A stretch of DNA of 64,000 nt from Pseudomonas nunensis (lineage in GTDB: Bacteria > Pseudomonadota > Gammaproteobacteria > Pseudomonadales > Pseudomonadaceae): NCBI RefSeq assembly GCF_024296925.1, contig NZ_CP101125.1, positions 6,760,501-6,824,500 on the forward strand, in the 5' to 3' direction. The notes under the pieces were generated by a model. That model saw nothing but the letters and a program-made list of their open reading frames with translations, searched no databases and was not told the origin of the DNA. Positions 1 to 9,062 of the stretch are shown here, piece by piece. The first letter of the stretch is position 1. The number at the start of each line of letters is the position of its first letter. The translations under genes were made by a program, and so were the position numbers.

Positions 1-455
1 CACGCGCCGATACCGGCCACGACGCCCAGCGGCTCGCGACGGGTGTAGACGAAGGAAGTGGTGCGCAGCGGGATTTGCTCGCCTTCGATGGCAGGCACCA
101 GGCCGGCGTAGTACTCCAGCACGTCAGCACCGGTCACGATGTCGACGTATTTGGTTTCGGAGAACGACTTGCCGGTGTCCAGGGTTTCCAGGGCGGCCAG
201 TTCATCGTTGCGCTCGCGCAGGATGTCCACGGCGCGACGCAGGATGCGCGAACGCTCCATGGCGGTCATGGCGGCCCAGATTTTCTGGCCCTTTTCGGCG
301 CTGACCACAGCGCGTTCGACGTCTTCTTTCGTCGCACGCTGTACTTTTGCGAGGACTTCACCGTTAGCCGGGTTGATGGCTTCGAAGGTGGCGTCGCTGC
401 TGGCGTCGGAGTAGCCGCCATCGATGTAGAGTTTTTGCAGTTCGAAACGGGCCAT
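1..455 (-). CDS. betB: Betaine aldehyde dehydrogenase, N-terminal part (runs off the window)
   Basis: About 151 N-terminal residues are visible, beginning [17 protein letters not shown] and reaching LGVVAGIGA at the window edge, which is the start of the NAD-binding part of an aldehyde dehydrogenase. BetB oxidises betaine aldehyde to glycine betaine in the cytoplasm, the second step of choline oxidation. It lies about 110 bp downstream of betI on the same strand, the usual betI-betB-betA order, so betA is expected just outside the window. The catalytic Cys/Glu region is not included. The assignment rests on N-terminal similarity plus the betI/betT context. Confidence 0.93.
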   Translation of the reverse strand, partial: MARFELQKLYIDGGYSDASSDATFEAINPANGEVLAKVQRATKEDVERAVVSAEKGQKIWAAMTAMERSRILRRAVDILRERNDELAALETLDTGKSFSETKYVDIVTGADVLEYYAGLVPAIEGEQIPLRTTSFVYTRREPLGVVAGIGA

Positions 456-563
456 AGTGTCCTCGCAAGTGCATAAGTGGTTGGCGTTGGTCACTGGGCG
501 TGCCGTGTCGCATTGGCGACGCTGATCAGTGACGGTTCAGGGGCTGAGCGATTTATGTGTGCT

Positions 564-1157
564 CTAGCTCACCTGCTTGGCCAATTGGAAATCCATGTAT
601 TCGTAAGCGATCTGTTGCGCCTGCCCGGTGTCGAAAGCATCTCCCGACAGCGCGCCGCGCAACCACAAGCCATCAATGAGGGCTGCCAGGCCTCGAGCGG
701 CGCTGCGCGCTTCAACGAGCGGCAACACACGGCGGAACTGGCAGCACAGGTTGGAATACAGACGGTGATCGTTGATCCGCTGCAACCTGTGCAAAGACGG
801 CTGGTGCATGCTGGTGGCCCAGAAGGCCAGCCAGGTTTTCATTGCCGGGCCATTGACCTGGCTGGCGTCGAAGTTGCCTTCGATAATCACCTGCAAATGA
901 GCCCGTGGGCTGTCATCTGCCAGCGCCTGGCGGCGCGCGGTGACGCTCTCGCTGAGGACGCTCATCAGATACCGCATCGTGGCGGCGATCAGGCCATTCT
1001 TGTCCTGAAAATAGTGACTGATGATGCCATTCGAGACACCGGCCAAACGGGCGATCAGCGCAATGCTGGCGTCCCCCATTCCGACCTGATCGACAGCCTG
1101 CAATGTGGCTTCGATCAATTGCTGGCGGCGGATGGGTTGCATACCGACCTTGGGCAT
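564..1157 (-). CDS. betI: Choline-responsive TetR-family repressor BetI
   Basis: This 197-residue protein has an N-terminal TetR helix-turn-helix (around residues 20-55, including [18 protein letters not shown]) and an alpha-helical ligand domain. BetI represses the bet genes and is released by choline. I start at MPKVGMQ rather than the ATG nine bases upstream: the AAGGAG Shine-Dalgarno touches that upstream ATG but sits nine bases before this one. It is the first gene of the betIB(A) operon, divergent from betT. A near-perfect palindrome lies between the two genes at 1228-1247. Confidence 0.95.
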   Translation of the reverse strand: MPKVGMQPIRRQQLIEATLQAVDQVGMGDASIALIARLAGVSNGIISHYFQDKNGLIAATMRYLMSVLSESVTARRQALADDSPRAHLQVIIEGNFDASQVNGPAMKTWLAFWATSMHQPSLHRLQRINDHRLYSNLCCQFRRVLPLVEARSAARGLAALIDGLWLRGALSGDAFDTGQAQQIAYEYMDFQLAKQVS

Positions 1158-1227
1158 CGTGCACATCTCCTTAGGCCTTCCGACGGACGAAAAACGTCTA
1201 TCGGATTGAGAGCCAGTCTATTTTGTT

Positions 1228-1247
1228 TTGATTGAGCGTTCAATCAA
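1228..1247. promoter_or_regulatory. Probable BetI operator
   Basis: TTGATTGAGCGTTCAATCAA is an inverted repeat with 8-bp arms (TTGATTGA/TCAATCAA) around a 4-bp centre. It sits in the betI/betT divergent promoter region, about 70 bp upstream of betI. The arms resemble known BetI operators built around a TTGATTGAACG-type core. Binding is inferred from similarity and position. Confidence 0.75.
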
Positions 1248-1479
1248 CAAAGAATAAGATCTGCGACAATTCGTCGCTGCCTACAGGTTTTTCCTACGTG
1301 TAGTCGGCGGAAAAACGACATCTGAAACCGCTCGAAACCCCCGCGCACTGGCGCTCAAAGGCTTCGGGCTTTTTTCGGGCTGTCTTTATATCACCCGCCG
1401 GTCGGCTGCCAACTAACCGATTGGTCGGGTAACGCGTTGCCTTGTGTTCTTCTCCCGCACTGCCCGGAGCATCTGTGCC

Positions 1480-3486
1480 ATGAGTTCTGCCTCTCTTATA
1501 AAGACCCCACCCGAGAAGGTGACGGTCAACGGTTGGGTGTTCTACACCTCTACCGCGTTGATCCTGTTGTTGACCGCCATTCTGATCATCGCCCCGCAAG
1601 AGGCGGGCAGATTGCTCGGCATCGCTCAGGCCTGGTTGTCCCGCAGCTTCGGCTGGTACTACATGGTGGTGATCGCCGCCTATCTGGTATTCGTCGTCGG
1701 CCTGGCGTTTTCGTCGTACGGCAAACTCAAACTGGGCAGCAAGGACGACACCCCGGACTTCAGCTACGGCGCCTGGGCGGGGATGCTGTTCTCGTCGGGT
1801 ATCGGCATCTCGCTGCTGTACTTCGGTGCTTCCGAGCCGCTGGACCACTATTTCAATCCGCCGGAAGGCGTGGCCGCCAGCAACATGGCCGCGCGTCAGG
1901 CTGTGCAATTGACGTTCCTGCACTGGGGCCTGCATGGCTGGGCGATCTACGCACTGGTCGGCCTGGCCGTGGCGTACTTTGCTTACCGTCATAACCAACC
2001 GCTGGCGCTGCGTTCGGCGCTGTATCCGCTGGTGGGCGAGCGTTGGGTCAAGGGCGCGGCAGGGCATGCGGTGGACGGCTTCGGCATGTTCGTGACCCTG
2101 CTGGGGCTGGTGACGAACCTGGGGATTGGTTCGCTGCAAGTGTCGTCGGGGCTGGAAAACCTGTTTGGCATGGAGCACAGCAACACCAACCTGCTGATCG
2201 TGATCATCGTGATGAGCACCGTGGCGACCATCGCGGCGGTGTCCGGCGTGGAAAACGGCATTCGCCGTCTGTCCAACCTGAACATCGTGCTGTTCAGCGG
2301 TCTGCTGATTTTCGTGCTGCTGTTCGGCCCGACGTTGCACCTGCTCAACGGCTTCGTGCAGAACATCGGTGACTACCTGAACGGCGTGGTGCTGAAGACT
2401 TTCGACCTGTACGTGTACGAAGGCGACAGTGAGAAGTCCGACCGCTGGTTGGGCCTGTGGACCCTGTTCTACTGGGCGTGGTGGATTTCCTGGGCCCCGT
2501 TCGTGGGCATGTTTATCGCGCGTATTTCCCGTGGTCGTACCGTGCGTGAACTGGTGGCCGGCGTGCTGCTGATCCCGCTGGGTTTCACCCTGGCGTGGCT
2601 GTCGATCTTCGGTAATTCGGCCCTGGACCTGGTGATGAACCATGGGGCGGTGGAACTCGGGAAGACGGCGTTGGAACAGCCGTCCATGGCGATCTATCAA
2701 CTGCTTGAGCATTACCCGGCGTCGAAGATTGTGATCGGCGTGTCGATCTTCGTCGGTTTCGTGTTGTTCCTGACCCCGGCGGATTCCGGCGCGGTGATGA
2801 TGGCCAACCTTTCCTGCAAGGGCGGCAACGTTGACGAAGATGCGCCGCACTGGCTGCGGATCTTCTGGTCGGCGGTGATTACCCTGGTGACGATCGGCCT
2901 GCTGTTCGCCGGTAACTTCGAAGCCATGCAAACCATGGTGGTGCTGGCCGGTCTGCCGTTCTCGGTGGTGCTGGTGTTCTTCATGTTCGGCTTGCACAAG
3001 GCGATGCGCCAGGACGTGCAGATCGAACAGGAGCAAGCGGAGCTGGCAGCGCGCGGTCGTCGTGGTTTCAGCGAGCGTCTGACCCAACTGGATCTGCAGC
3101 CGAACCAGTCGATCGTGCAGCGCTTCATGGACAAGCAAGTCAGCCCGGCGCTGGAAGATGCGGCGGTGCAATTGCGCGCTCAGGGCCTGGACGTGCAAAC
3201 GTTGCTGGGCAAGTCCAAGCGTTGCATGGGCGTGCGCATCGAGATGGAAGAGGGCAACCCTTTTGTCTACGAAGTGAGCCTGGATGGCTACCTGGCGGCG
3301 GCGAGCGAGACGGTGTCGGCGGAAAGCGCTGATGAACCGCGTGCGCGCTACTACCGCGCCGAGGTGTACCTGCACAACGGCAGCCAGGACTATGACTTGA
3401 TGGGCTTCACTCAGGATCAGATCACCCGTGACGTGCTCGATCAGTTTGAAAGCCATCGGCAGCTCCTTGGCCGTGTCTATAGCTAA
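1480..3486 (+). CDS. betT: BCCT-family choline transporter BetT
   Basis: The 668-residue protein has twelve predicted membrane segments. The BCCT signature region WWISWAPFVGMFIARISRGR lies around residues 330-350. A hydrophilic C-terminal extension of about 150 residues follows, as in the long osmosensing BetT transporters. It imports choline with an ion gradient, and the choline is then oxidised to betaine. I chose MSSASLI as start because GGAG lies ten bases upstream; the open frame itself extends 12 codons further. It is divergent from betI and presumably shares choline control through the operator between them. Confidence 0.94.
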   Translation: MSSASLIKTPPEKVTVNGWVFYTSTALILLLTAILIIAPQEAGRLLGIAQAWLSRSFGWYYMVVIAAYLVFVVGLAFSSYGKLKLGSKDDTPDFSYGAWAGMLFSSGIGISLLYFGASEPLDHYFNPPEGVAASNMAARQAVQLTFLHWGLHGWAIYALVGLAVAYFAYRHNQPLALRSALYPLVGERWVKGAAGHAVDGFGMFVTLLGLVTNLGIGSLQVSSGLENLFGMEHSNTNLLIVIIVMSTVATIAAVSGVENGIRRLSNLNIVLFSGLLIFVLLFGPTLHLLNGFVQNIGDYLNGVVLKTFDLYVYEGDSEKSDRWLGLWTLFYWAWWISWAPFVGMFIARISRGRTVRELVAGVLLIPLGFTLAWLSIFGNSALDLVMNHGAVELGKTALEQPSMAIYQLLEHYPASKIVIGVSIFVGFVLFLTPADSGAVMMANLSCKGGNVDEDAPHWLRIFWSAVITLVTIGLLFAGNFEAMQTMVVLAGLPFSVVLVFFMFGLHKAMRQDVQIEQEQAELAARGRRGFSERLTQLDLQPNQSIVQRFMDKQVSPALEDAAVQLRAQGLDVQTLLGKSKRCMGVRIEMEEGNPFVYEVSLDGYLAAASETVSAESADEPRARYYRAEVYLHNGSQDYDLMGFTQDQITRDVLDQFESHRQLLGRVYS

Positions 3487-3526
3487 ATGCTGAGGGCGCG
3501 GTGCAGTCAATGCACCGCAGATCAAT

Positions 3527-3620
3527 TGTGGCGAGGGAGCTTGCTCCCGCTGGGTTGCGAAGCGACCCCGAGAATTTGTGAGTGCTGCGCACTCAAGCGG
3601 GAGCAAGCTCCCTCGCCACA
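3527..3620. repeat. REPIN-like palindrome (type C)
   Basis: Two inverted copies of a REP core (GGCGAGGGAGCTTGCTCCC) sit about 50 bp apart, between the convergent ends of betT and cbcV. This core is type C below. Types A (core GAGCGGGCTTGCTCGCGAA), B (core GAGCGAGGCTTGCCCGCGAA), D (core GGAGCTGTCGAGTGAAACGA) and E (core GTAGCAGCTGCCGAGGCACG) occur elsewhere in the window. Confidence 0.85.
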
Positions 3621-3655
3621 GTGGTCCGCGTTTACAGCCAAATATCTGCACTAAC

Positions 3656-3686
3656 AAAAACGCCGCGATCCTCTCGCGGCGTTTTT
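3656..3686. terminator. Bidirectional Rho-independent terminator between betT and cbcV
   Basis: The stem CGCCGCG/CGCGGCG is flanked by AAAAA on the left and TTTTT on the right, so it can stop transcription from either side. It lies 13 bp past the cbcV stop codon. Confidence 0.85.
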
Positions 3687-3698
3687 GTGTGTGTTGCC

Positions 3699-4877
3699 TT
3701 AGCCCAGGTTCTTGCCGAGCAGCGCGTGATACAGCTCGCTGTCGCCGAGAATCCCGACCACTTTGTTGTTGTCGTGCAGCACCAGTTTGTTGCCGGTCTG
3801 GTAACGAATCTGCAGCGCATCGCGCATGCCGATGTTGGAGTCCACCAGCGTTGGCCGACGACCCAAACCTTCAACCGCTTGCCCAGGCACCCAGTTCTGC
3901 AGGTCGAGGGCCGCGCCGTTCTGGCGTGCACCCTTGATGGTGTTGCCTTCCGCCAGGTCCAGCCACGAATCGCCGCCCGGATCCAGGCACACCGAACCGT
4001 TGATGCGTTTGCAGTTGTCGAGGGTGCGCATCAGGCTGCGACCGCACAGCACGTTCAGCGGATTGGTGTGGGCCACGAAGGTCCGCACGTAATCGTCTGC
4101 AGGGTTCAGCACGATCTCTTCCGGCACGCTGTACTGCACGATGCGCCCGTCTTTCATGATCGCGATGCGGCTACCGAGTTTCAGCGCTTCATCAAGGTCG
4201 TGGCTCACGAAAACGATGGTTTTGTTGAGCTTGCTTTGCAGTTCCAGCAGTTCGTCTTGCAGGCCTTGGCGGATCAACGGGTCGAGGGCCGAGAACGGTT
4301 CATCCATCAGCAGAATGTCGGCGTCCATCGCCAGCGCGCGGGCCAGGCCCACACGTTGCTGCATACCGCCGGAGAGTTCGTCAGGCTTCTTGTTGCGCCA
4401 CTGGGTCAGGCCCACCAGCTCAAGCTTGTCGTCCACCAGTTTGCGCCGTTCTTTCTCGGGGCGACCCTGCATTTCCAGACCGAAACTGATGTTCTCGCGC
4501 ACCGTCAGCCAAGGCATCAGGGCGAACTTCTGGAACACCATCGCAATGCGCTTGGTGCGCATCATTTTCAGTTCTGCGGGGGTGCAGGACGCGATATCGA
4601 TCTGCTTGCCTTCGTGCTCGACGAACAACTTGCCACGGCTGACGGTGTTGAGGCCGTTGATACAGCGCAGCAGGCTGGATTTGCCGGAGCCGGACAGGCC
4701 CATCAATACGCAGATTTCACCTTTCTCGATGTCCAGGCTGGCTTTTTCAACGCCGACGATCTGCCCGGTTTTTTTCAAAATCTGATCGCGGGTCATGCCT
4801 TGGTCGAGGAGTTTGAGCGCCTCGCGTGGATCTTTGGAGAAGATCACGTCGACGTCTTCGAAGCGAATAATGCTCAT
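3699..4877 (-). CDS. cbcV: Choline/betaine/carnitine ABC transporter ATPase CbcV
   Basis: This 392-residue ATPase has Walker A GLSGSGKSS (residues 60-68), signature LSGGM (168-172), Walker B ILLMDEP (188-194) and switch His226. After about residue 270 comes a tandem CBS-like region, as in ProV/OpuAA-type ATPases, which may sense ionic strength or nucleotide. It powers import of quaternary amines through CbcW. Its ATG overlaps the cbcW stop codon by four bases (ATGA), showing translational coupling. Last gene of cbcXWV, followed by a clear terminator. Confidence 0.94.
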   Translation of the reverse strand: MSIIRFEDVDVIFSKDPREALKLLDQGMTRDQILKKTGQIVGVEKASLDIEKGEICVLMGLSGSGKSSLLRCINGLNTVSRGKLFVEHEGKQIDIASCTPAELKMMRTKRIAMVFQKFALMPWLTVRENISFGLEMQGRPEKERRKLVDDKLELVGLTQWRNKKPDELSGGMQQRVGLARALAMDADILLMDEPFSALDPLIRQGLQDELLELQSKLNKTIVFVSHDLDEALKLGSRIAIMKDGRIVQYSVPEEIVLNPADDYVRTFVAHTNPLNVLCGRSLMRTLDNCKRINGSVCLDPGGDSWLDLAEGNTIKGARQNGAALDLQNWVPGQAVEGLGRRPTLVDSNIGMRDALQIRYQTGNKLVLHDNNKVVGILGDSELYHALLGKNLG

Positions 4878-5719
4878 GCGTCACCCCCTACTTTAGCGTC
4901 GGGTTGTTTGCAGATACGGTCGAGCATGATCGCCAGCAGTACGATTGCCAACCCGGCTTCGAAGCCCAGGGCGATATCGGCGGTGTTCAGTGCGTTGACC
5001 ACGGGTTTGCCCAGGCCGTCGGCGCCCACCAGTGCGGCAATCACTACCATCGACAATGACAGCATGATGCACTGGGTGATACCGGCCGCGATGCTTGGCA
5101 TGGCGTGGGGCAGTTCAATACGCGAGAGCAGTTGACGGCGCGAGCAGCCGAAGGCTTTGCCGGCGTCCATCAGTTCTGCGGGAACATCACGGATGCCCAG
5201 GTAAGTCAGGCGGATCGGCGCGGCAATCGCGAACACCACCGTCGAGATCAGGCCCGGGACCACACCCAGCCCGAAGAGGGTCAGGGTAGGAATGAGGTAC
5301 ACGAAGGTCGGCACGGTCTGCATCAGATCGAGCACCGGACGCATCAGTGTGTAGAACATCGGTTTGTGCGCGGCGACGATGCCCAACGGCACGCCGATAA
5401 TCACGCAGACGAAGGTGGCAAACAGCACCTGGGCAAGGGTTTCCATGGTTTCCTGCCAGTACCCCAGATTGAGGATCAGCAGGAAGGAGGCGATGACGAA
5501 AACGGTCAGCCCCCACTTTCGTTGAATGAAGTGTGCCAGTAGCGCGATGAGGCCGATCAATGCCAGCGGGTTGAACCAGGTCAGCGCGAACGTCACGCCG
5601 TGGATCATCGTTTCCAGTGTCACGGCGATTGCGTCGAAGGTGTTGGCGCCGTGTTGCGTCAACCATTCAACGAAGCCCGCGATGTACTGGCCTAGGGGGA
5701 TTTTCTGATCAATCAGCAT
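4874..5719 (-). CDS. cbcW: Choline/betaine/carnitine ABC transporter permease CbcW
   Basis: A 281-residue inner-membrane permease of the ProW/OpuAB type. It has several hydrophobic segments and the binding-protein-dependent transport motif around ELMDAGKAFGCSRRQLLSRIELPHAMPSI, near residues 190-220 (quoted here only for its location), which docks CbcV. I start at MLIDQKIPLGQY, matching the family start. An ATG six codons upstream is possible, and neither has a strong Shine-Dalgarno. Middle gene of cbcXWV; about 65 bp separate it from cbcX. Confidence 0.92.
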   Translation of the reverse strand: MLIDQKIPLGQYIAGFVEWLTQHGANTFDAIAVTLETMIHGVTFALTWFNPLALIGLIALLAHFIQRKWGLTVFVIASFLLILNLGYWQETMETLAQVLFATFVCVIIGVPLGIVAAHKPMFYTLMRPVLDLMQTVPTFVYLIPTLTLFGLGVVPGLISTVVFAIAAPIRLTYLGIRDVPAELMDAGKAFGCSRRQLLSRIELPHAMPSIAAGITQCIMLSLSMVVIAALVGADGLGKPVVNALNTADIALGFEAGLAIVLLAIMLDRICKQPDAKVGGDA

Positions 5720-5785
5720 GGTAGTGAACGTCCGCATGCAAGGAAATAAACAGCCCGGACGGCCGAAGCCGTCCGGCGTAAGCGA

Positions 5786-6733
5786 TTACTGTGCGAGCTT
5801 GGCTTTCACGGCCTCCAGGCCTGGTTTACCGTCAATGGTGGTCACGCCAGCGAGCCAGGTATCGAGCACCTGTGGATTCTTTTTCAGCCAGGCCTTGGCT
5901 GCTGCGTCAGGCTTCATCTTGTCGTCCAGGATGTTGCCCATCAGCGCGCTTTCCATGTCTACGGTGAATTCCAGGTTTTTCAGCAGAGTGCCGACGTTGC
6001 TGCATTCCTGGACGTAGCCCTTACGGGTGTTGGTGGCTACCGTGGCGGCACCGAAGTCCGCGCCGAAGAAGTCATCACCACCGGTCAGGTATTGAATCTT
6101 GAAGCGTTTGTTCATCGGGTGCGGTGCCCAGCCGAGGAAGACCACGGCGGTATCGCGTTTCTGCGCGCGGTCGACCTGGGACAGCATCCCCGCTTCGCTG
6201 GACTCGACGACTTTGAAGCCAGCGTCTTTGAGACCGAAGGCGTTCTTCTCGATCATGCTCTGGATCAGGCGGTTGCCGTCGTTGCCTGGCTCGATGCCGT
6301 AGATCTTGCCGTCGAGTTCTTTCTTGAATTTGGCGATGTCGGCGAAGTCATGCAGCCCTTTGTCGTACAGCGCTTGCGGCACGGCGAGGGTGTACTTGGC
6401 GCCGGTGAGGTTGGTGCGCACGACGTCAACGGTGCCCGCATCGCGGTAGGCCTTGATGTCGTTTTCCATGGTCGGCATCCAGTTACCGAGGAACACGTCC
6501 ATGTTCTTGCCGTCGGCCAGGGACTTGTAGGTCACGGGCACGGAAATCATGGTGGTCTTGGTTTTGTAGCCGAGAGCGTCGAGGACAACGCTGGTGGTCG
6601 CGGTAGTCGCGGTGATGTCGGTCCAGCCGACATCAGAGAAGTTTACGGTGCTGCACTGAGCGGGTTCTGCGGCTTGAGCCAGTAACGGCAGACTCAGCAT
6701 GGCGGCCAACAACAACGACGGGGAACCTTTCAT
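5786..6733 (-). CDS. cbcX: Substrate-binding protein CbcX for quaternary amines
   Basis: This 315-residue periplasmic protein starts MKGSPSLLLAAMLSLPLLAQAAEP, with a signal peptide cut after AQA. The mature part is an OpuAC-type glycine-betaine-binding fold that delivers choline or betaine to CbcWV. The start is fixed by AAGGAG nine bases upstream; the longer open frame reads into the promoter region. First gene of cbcXWV, divergent from the serine dehydratase. A GTCGC direct repeat about 180 bp upstream is a candidate GbdR site. A paralogue, caiX, lies at 14761. Confidence 0.94.
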   Translation of the reverse strand: MKGSPSLLLAAMLSLPLLAQAAEPAQCSTVNFSDVGWTDITATTATTSVVLDALGYKTKTTMISVPVTYKSLADGKNMDVFLGNWMPTMENDIKAYRDAGTVDVVRTNLTGAKYTLAVPQALYDKGLHDFADIAKFKKELDGKIYGIEPGNDGNRLIQSMIEKNAFGLKDAGFKVVESSEAGMLSQVDRAQKRDTAVVFLGWAPHPMNKRFKIQYLTGGDDFFGADFGAATVATNTRKGYVQECSNVGTLLKNLEFTVDMESALMGNILDDKMKPDAAAKAWLKKNPQVLDTWLAGVTTIDGKPGLEAVKAKLAQ

Positions 6734-7168
6734 GGATGGACTCCTTGGTGTTTTTTTTGGCAGTGTTCCGACTGGACCACCGCACTTATAGGTTGCGGTT
6801 GGATGGCGTTTTGGAGACAGCTCTACCACGGCGCCTTGCAATCGAGTCGATACGATCATGTACCAGTGAAAATCTGACGCCTACAGGGTGCGTCGTAACC
6901 AGTACAGGGATGGTCGCATCCAGTGTCGGTGACGTCGTTTACAGATTTTTTCAGCCCCTTTTGTCCCTCTGATCCGCTAAAAAACGGCGAAAACGCAGCG
7001 TCAAAGACCCGCGGCGTTGGTGGACATGAGTGCGTCGGTGTGAGACGTCGAACGACACCACAAAAGCCTGATGATGCAGCCAATCTGGCGGATTGCAGCT
7101 TGAGCGTAGCAGCTCCGTCACTGGGCGCTTTTGCGTCTGGAGTAGGCACATCCAGGAGTTCGGCAGTA
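6734..7168. other. Divergent promoter region between cbcX and serine dehydratase
   Basis: These 435 bp hold no convincing gene. They should carry the promoters of cbcXWV (leftward) and the serine dehydratase gene (rightward). The region includes the GTCGC repeat at 6912-6937. Confidence 0.6.
6912..6937 (+). promoter_or_regulatory. Candidate GbdR half-site pair (cbcX/sda promoter)
   Basis: GGTCGC at 6912-6917 is followed 21 bp later by ACGTCG (6932-6937). The spacing and half-site match repeats in the gbcA/gbcB and caiX/cdhR promoters. That GbdR, an AraC-type activator encoded nearby, binds here is an inference. Confidence 0.4.
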
Positions 7169-8545
7169 ATGGCTATCAGCGTTTTCGACCTGTTCAAAAT
7201 CGGCATTGGCCCTTCCAGTTCGCACACGGTCGGCCCTATGCGGGCCGCGGCGCTGTTCGTGCAAGGTTTGCGTGAGCAGGGTCTTTTGGAACAAGTAAGG
7301 CGGGTCGAAGTTCAGCTCTACGGGTCGTTATCGGCCACCGGCATCGGTCACGGCAGCGATAACGCCGTGATCATGGGGCTGATGGGCGAGTGGCCGGATG
7401 CGATTGATCCGTCGCAAATCGGCCTGCATATCGCCACCCTGCGTGAAACCGACACCTTGTTGCTCGACGGTCGTTTATCGGTGCCATTCATCTGGGCTCG
7501 CGACATGCGCCTGATCGACGAGAACCTGCCATTCCACCCGAATGCCATGACATTAATTGTAGAAGGCGATCACGGTGAGTTGCACCGCGACACCTACTAT
7601 TCGATTGGCGGCGGTTTTGTGGTGGATGAGGCGCAAGCGTCCAGCGGCGTGGTAGATCTGGATCGCACCGTGTTGCCCTATGACTTCTCCAGTGCGGTGG
7701 AACTGCTTGAGCTGTGCCAGAAGCACAACCTGCGCGTGGCCGAGCTGATGATGGCCAACGAAAAGGTCTGGCGCAGCGAGGACGATATTCGTGCGGGCCT
7801 GATGAAACTCTGGCGCGCCATGCAGGATTGCGTCGATCAGGGCCTCAAGCACGAAGGCATTCTGCCCGGCGGACTTAACGTGCGCCGGCGTGCAGCCAAG
7901 TTGCATCGCAGCCTGCAAGAGCTGGGCAAGCCCAACGTGATTGGCTCGACGTTGAGTGCCATGGAATGGGTCAATCTGTTCGCCCTGGCGGTCAACGAAG
8001 AGAACGCGGCCGGTGGGCGCATGGTCACGGCACCGACCAACGGCGCGGCGGGGATCATCCCGGCGGTGCTGCATTACTTCATGAAGTTCAGCGAGGCGGT
8101 GACCGACGCCAACGTGGTGGACTATTTCCTCAGCGCTGCGGCGGTAGGGATCCTGTGCAAGAAGAACGCGTCGATCTCCGGTGCCGAAGTCGGCTGTCAG
8201 GGTGAAGTCGGTTCGGCCTGCGCCATGGCGGCGGCGGGGTTGGCGGAGATTCTCGGCGCGACGCCGGAGCAACTGTGCAACGCCGCGGAAATCGGCCTGG
8301 AACACAACCTGGGCCTGACCTGCGATCCGGTGGGCGGCCTGGTGCAAGTGCCGTGCATCGAGCGCAATGCGATTGCCGCAGTGAAAGCGATCAACGCGGC
8401 GCAGATGGCGTTGCGTGGCGATGGCCAGCACTTTATCTCGCTGGATCGGGTGATCCGCACCATGCGTGATACCGGCGCTGATATGCATGACAAATATAAA
8501 GAGACATCGCGCGGTGGGTTGGCGGTGAGCGCGGTGGAGTGCTGA
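7169..8545 (+). CDS. sdaB: L-serine dehydratase, iron-sulfur, single chain
   Basis: This 458-residue enzyme deaminates L-serine to pyruvate and ammonia using a [4Fe-4S] cluster. The N-terminal beta domain ([21 protein letters not shown]) and C-terminal alpha domain are fused. Conserved cysteines appear in [17 protein letters not shown] and in [18 protein letters not shown]. The start is set by AGGAG ten bases upstream; the open frame extends 82 codons further without support. In this locus it completes the route betaine, glycine, serine (GlyA), pyruvate. It neighbours gbdR, as PA5379 does in P. aeruginosa. Whether it is sdaA or sdaB by lineage is uncertain. Confidence 0.93.
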   Translation: MAISVFDLFKIGIGPSSSHTVGPMRAAALFVQGLREQGLLEQVRRVEVQLYGSLSATGIGHGSDNAVIMGLMGEWPDAIDPSQIGLHIATLRETDTLLLDGRLSVPFIWARDMRLIDENLPFHPNAMTLIVEGDHGELHRDTYYSIGGGFVVDEAQASSGVVDLDRTVLPYDFSSAVELLELCQKHNLRVAELMMANEKVWRSEDDIRAGLMKLWRAMQDCVDQGLKHEGILPGGLNVRRRAAKLHRSLQELGKPNVIGSTLSAMEWVNLFALAVNEENAAGGRMVTAPTNGAAGIIPAVLHYFMKFSEAVTDANVVDYFLSAAAVGILCKKNASISGAEVGCQGEVGSACAMAAAGLAEILGATPEQLCNAAEIGLEHNLGLTCDPVGGLVQVPCIERNAIAAVKAINAAQMALRGDGQHFISLDRVIRTMRDTGADMHDKYKETSRGGLAVSAVEC

Positions 8546-9062
8546 GACCGAGTTGACCCTATTCGCGGGCGAGCCTCGCTCCTACATGGGCAATACAAAA
8601 CCTGTAGGAGCGAGGCTTGCCCGCGAAGAGGCCAGACCAGTCAAAACTGCGCGCTAAGTGAACACCGCCACAAAATCACGCCACCTTTTAGCGCGTCGTA
8701 ATCAGACAAGCGCACTTCCCGAGATCCGGGATCCAGTCTGGCCATTACCGCCTGTCACCTGTGCTTGTGGTGACACTCTTCTCCAGCAGCTCGCAGCCCC
8801 TGTTCCCACAAGTGCTACCGATTTGCTCACACCCTGCAACACAGAGCATTTGCTCGTCCTGATGGCACTTATAACCCCCACTCTGCGCACGGCTTATATA
8901 GACACGCCGCGACGTCGTTTTCAGGAGTTATTGAATGACCATTCAACTTTAGGCATGGCAATTGCTCTGTCATTACAAAGCCCGTCTCCCACGCGAGAAC
9001 GATGGCAATAACAAGAGCCTCCGCCTGAGGCCATCACCCGCTTTGTGTGAGGAGATACCGCG
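8546..9062. other. Intergenic region upstream of gbdR
   Basis: Apart from the REPIN at 8572-8627 I find no supported gene in this 517-bp stretch. One open frame (8658-9011) lacks a ribosome-binding site and any family resemblance. The gbdR promoter must lie in the right-hand part. Confidence 0.5.
8572..8627. repeat. REPIN-like palindrome (type B)
   Basis: A compact pair of inverted type B cores with a short loop, 26 bp after the serine dehydratase stop. Confidence 0.85.

Noticed and set aside
1263..1277. GCGAC-AATTC-GTCGC inverted repeat near the betI/betT promoter as a GbdR site
   Set aside because: It is inverted and only 10 bp centre to centre, unlike the ~20-bp direct repeats at the other promoters; BetI control through 1228-1247 suffices.
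1294..3657. 787-codon minus-strand open frame opposite betT
   Set aside because: It is a mirror frame of betT, His/Gln/Arg-rich, without ribosome site or family resemblance; the high GC content keeps such frames open.
8658..9011. 117-codon plus-strand frame upstream of gbdR
   Set aside because: GTG start without a Shine-Dalgarno, no recognisable domain, and it lies in the region expected to hold the gbdR promoter.
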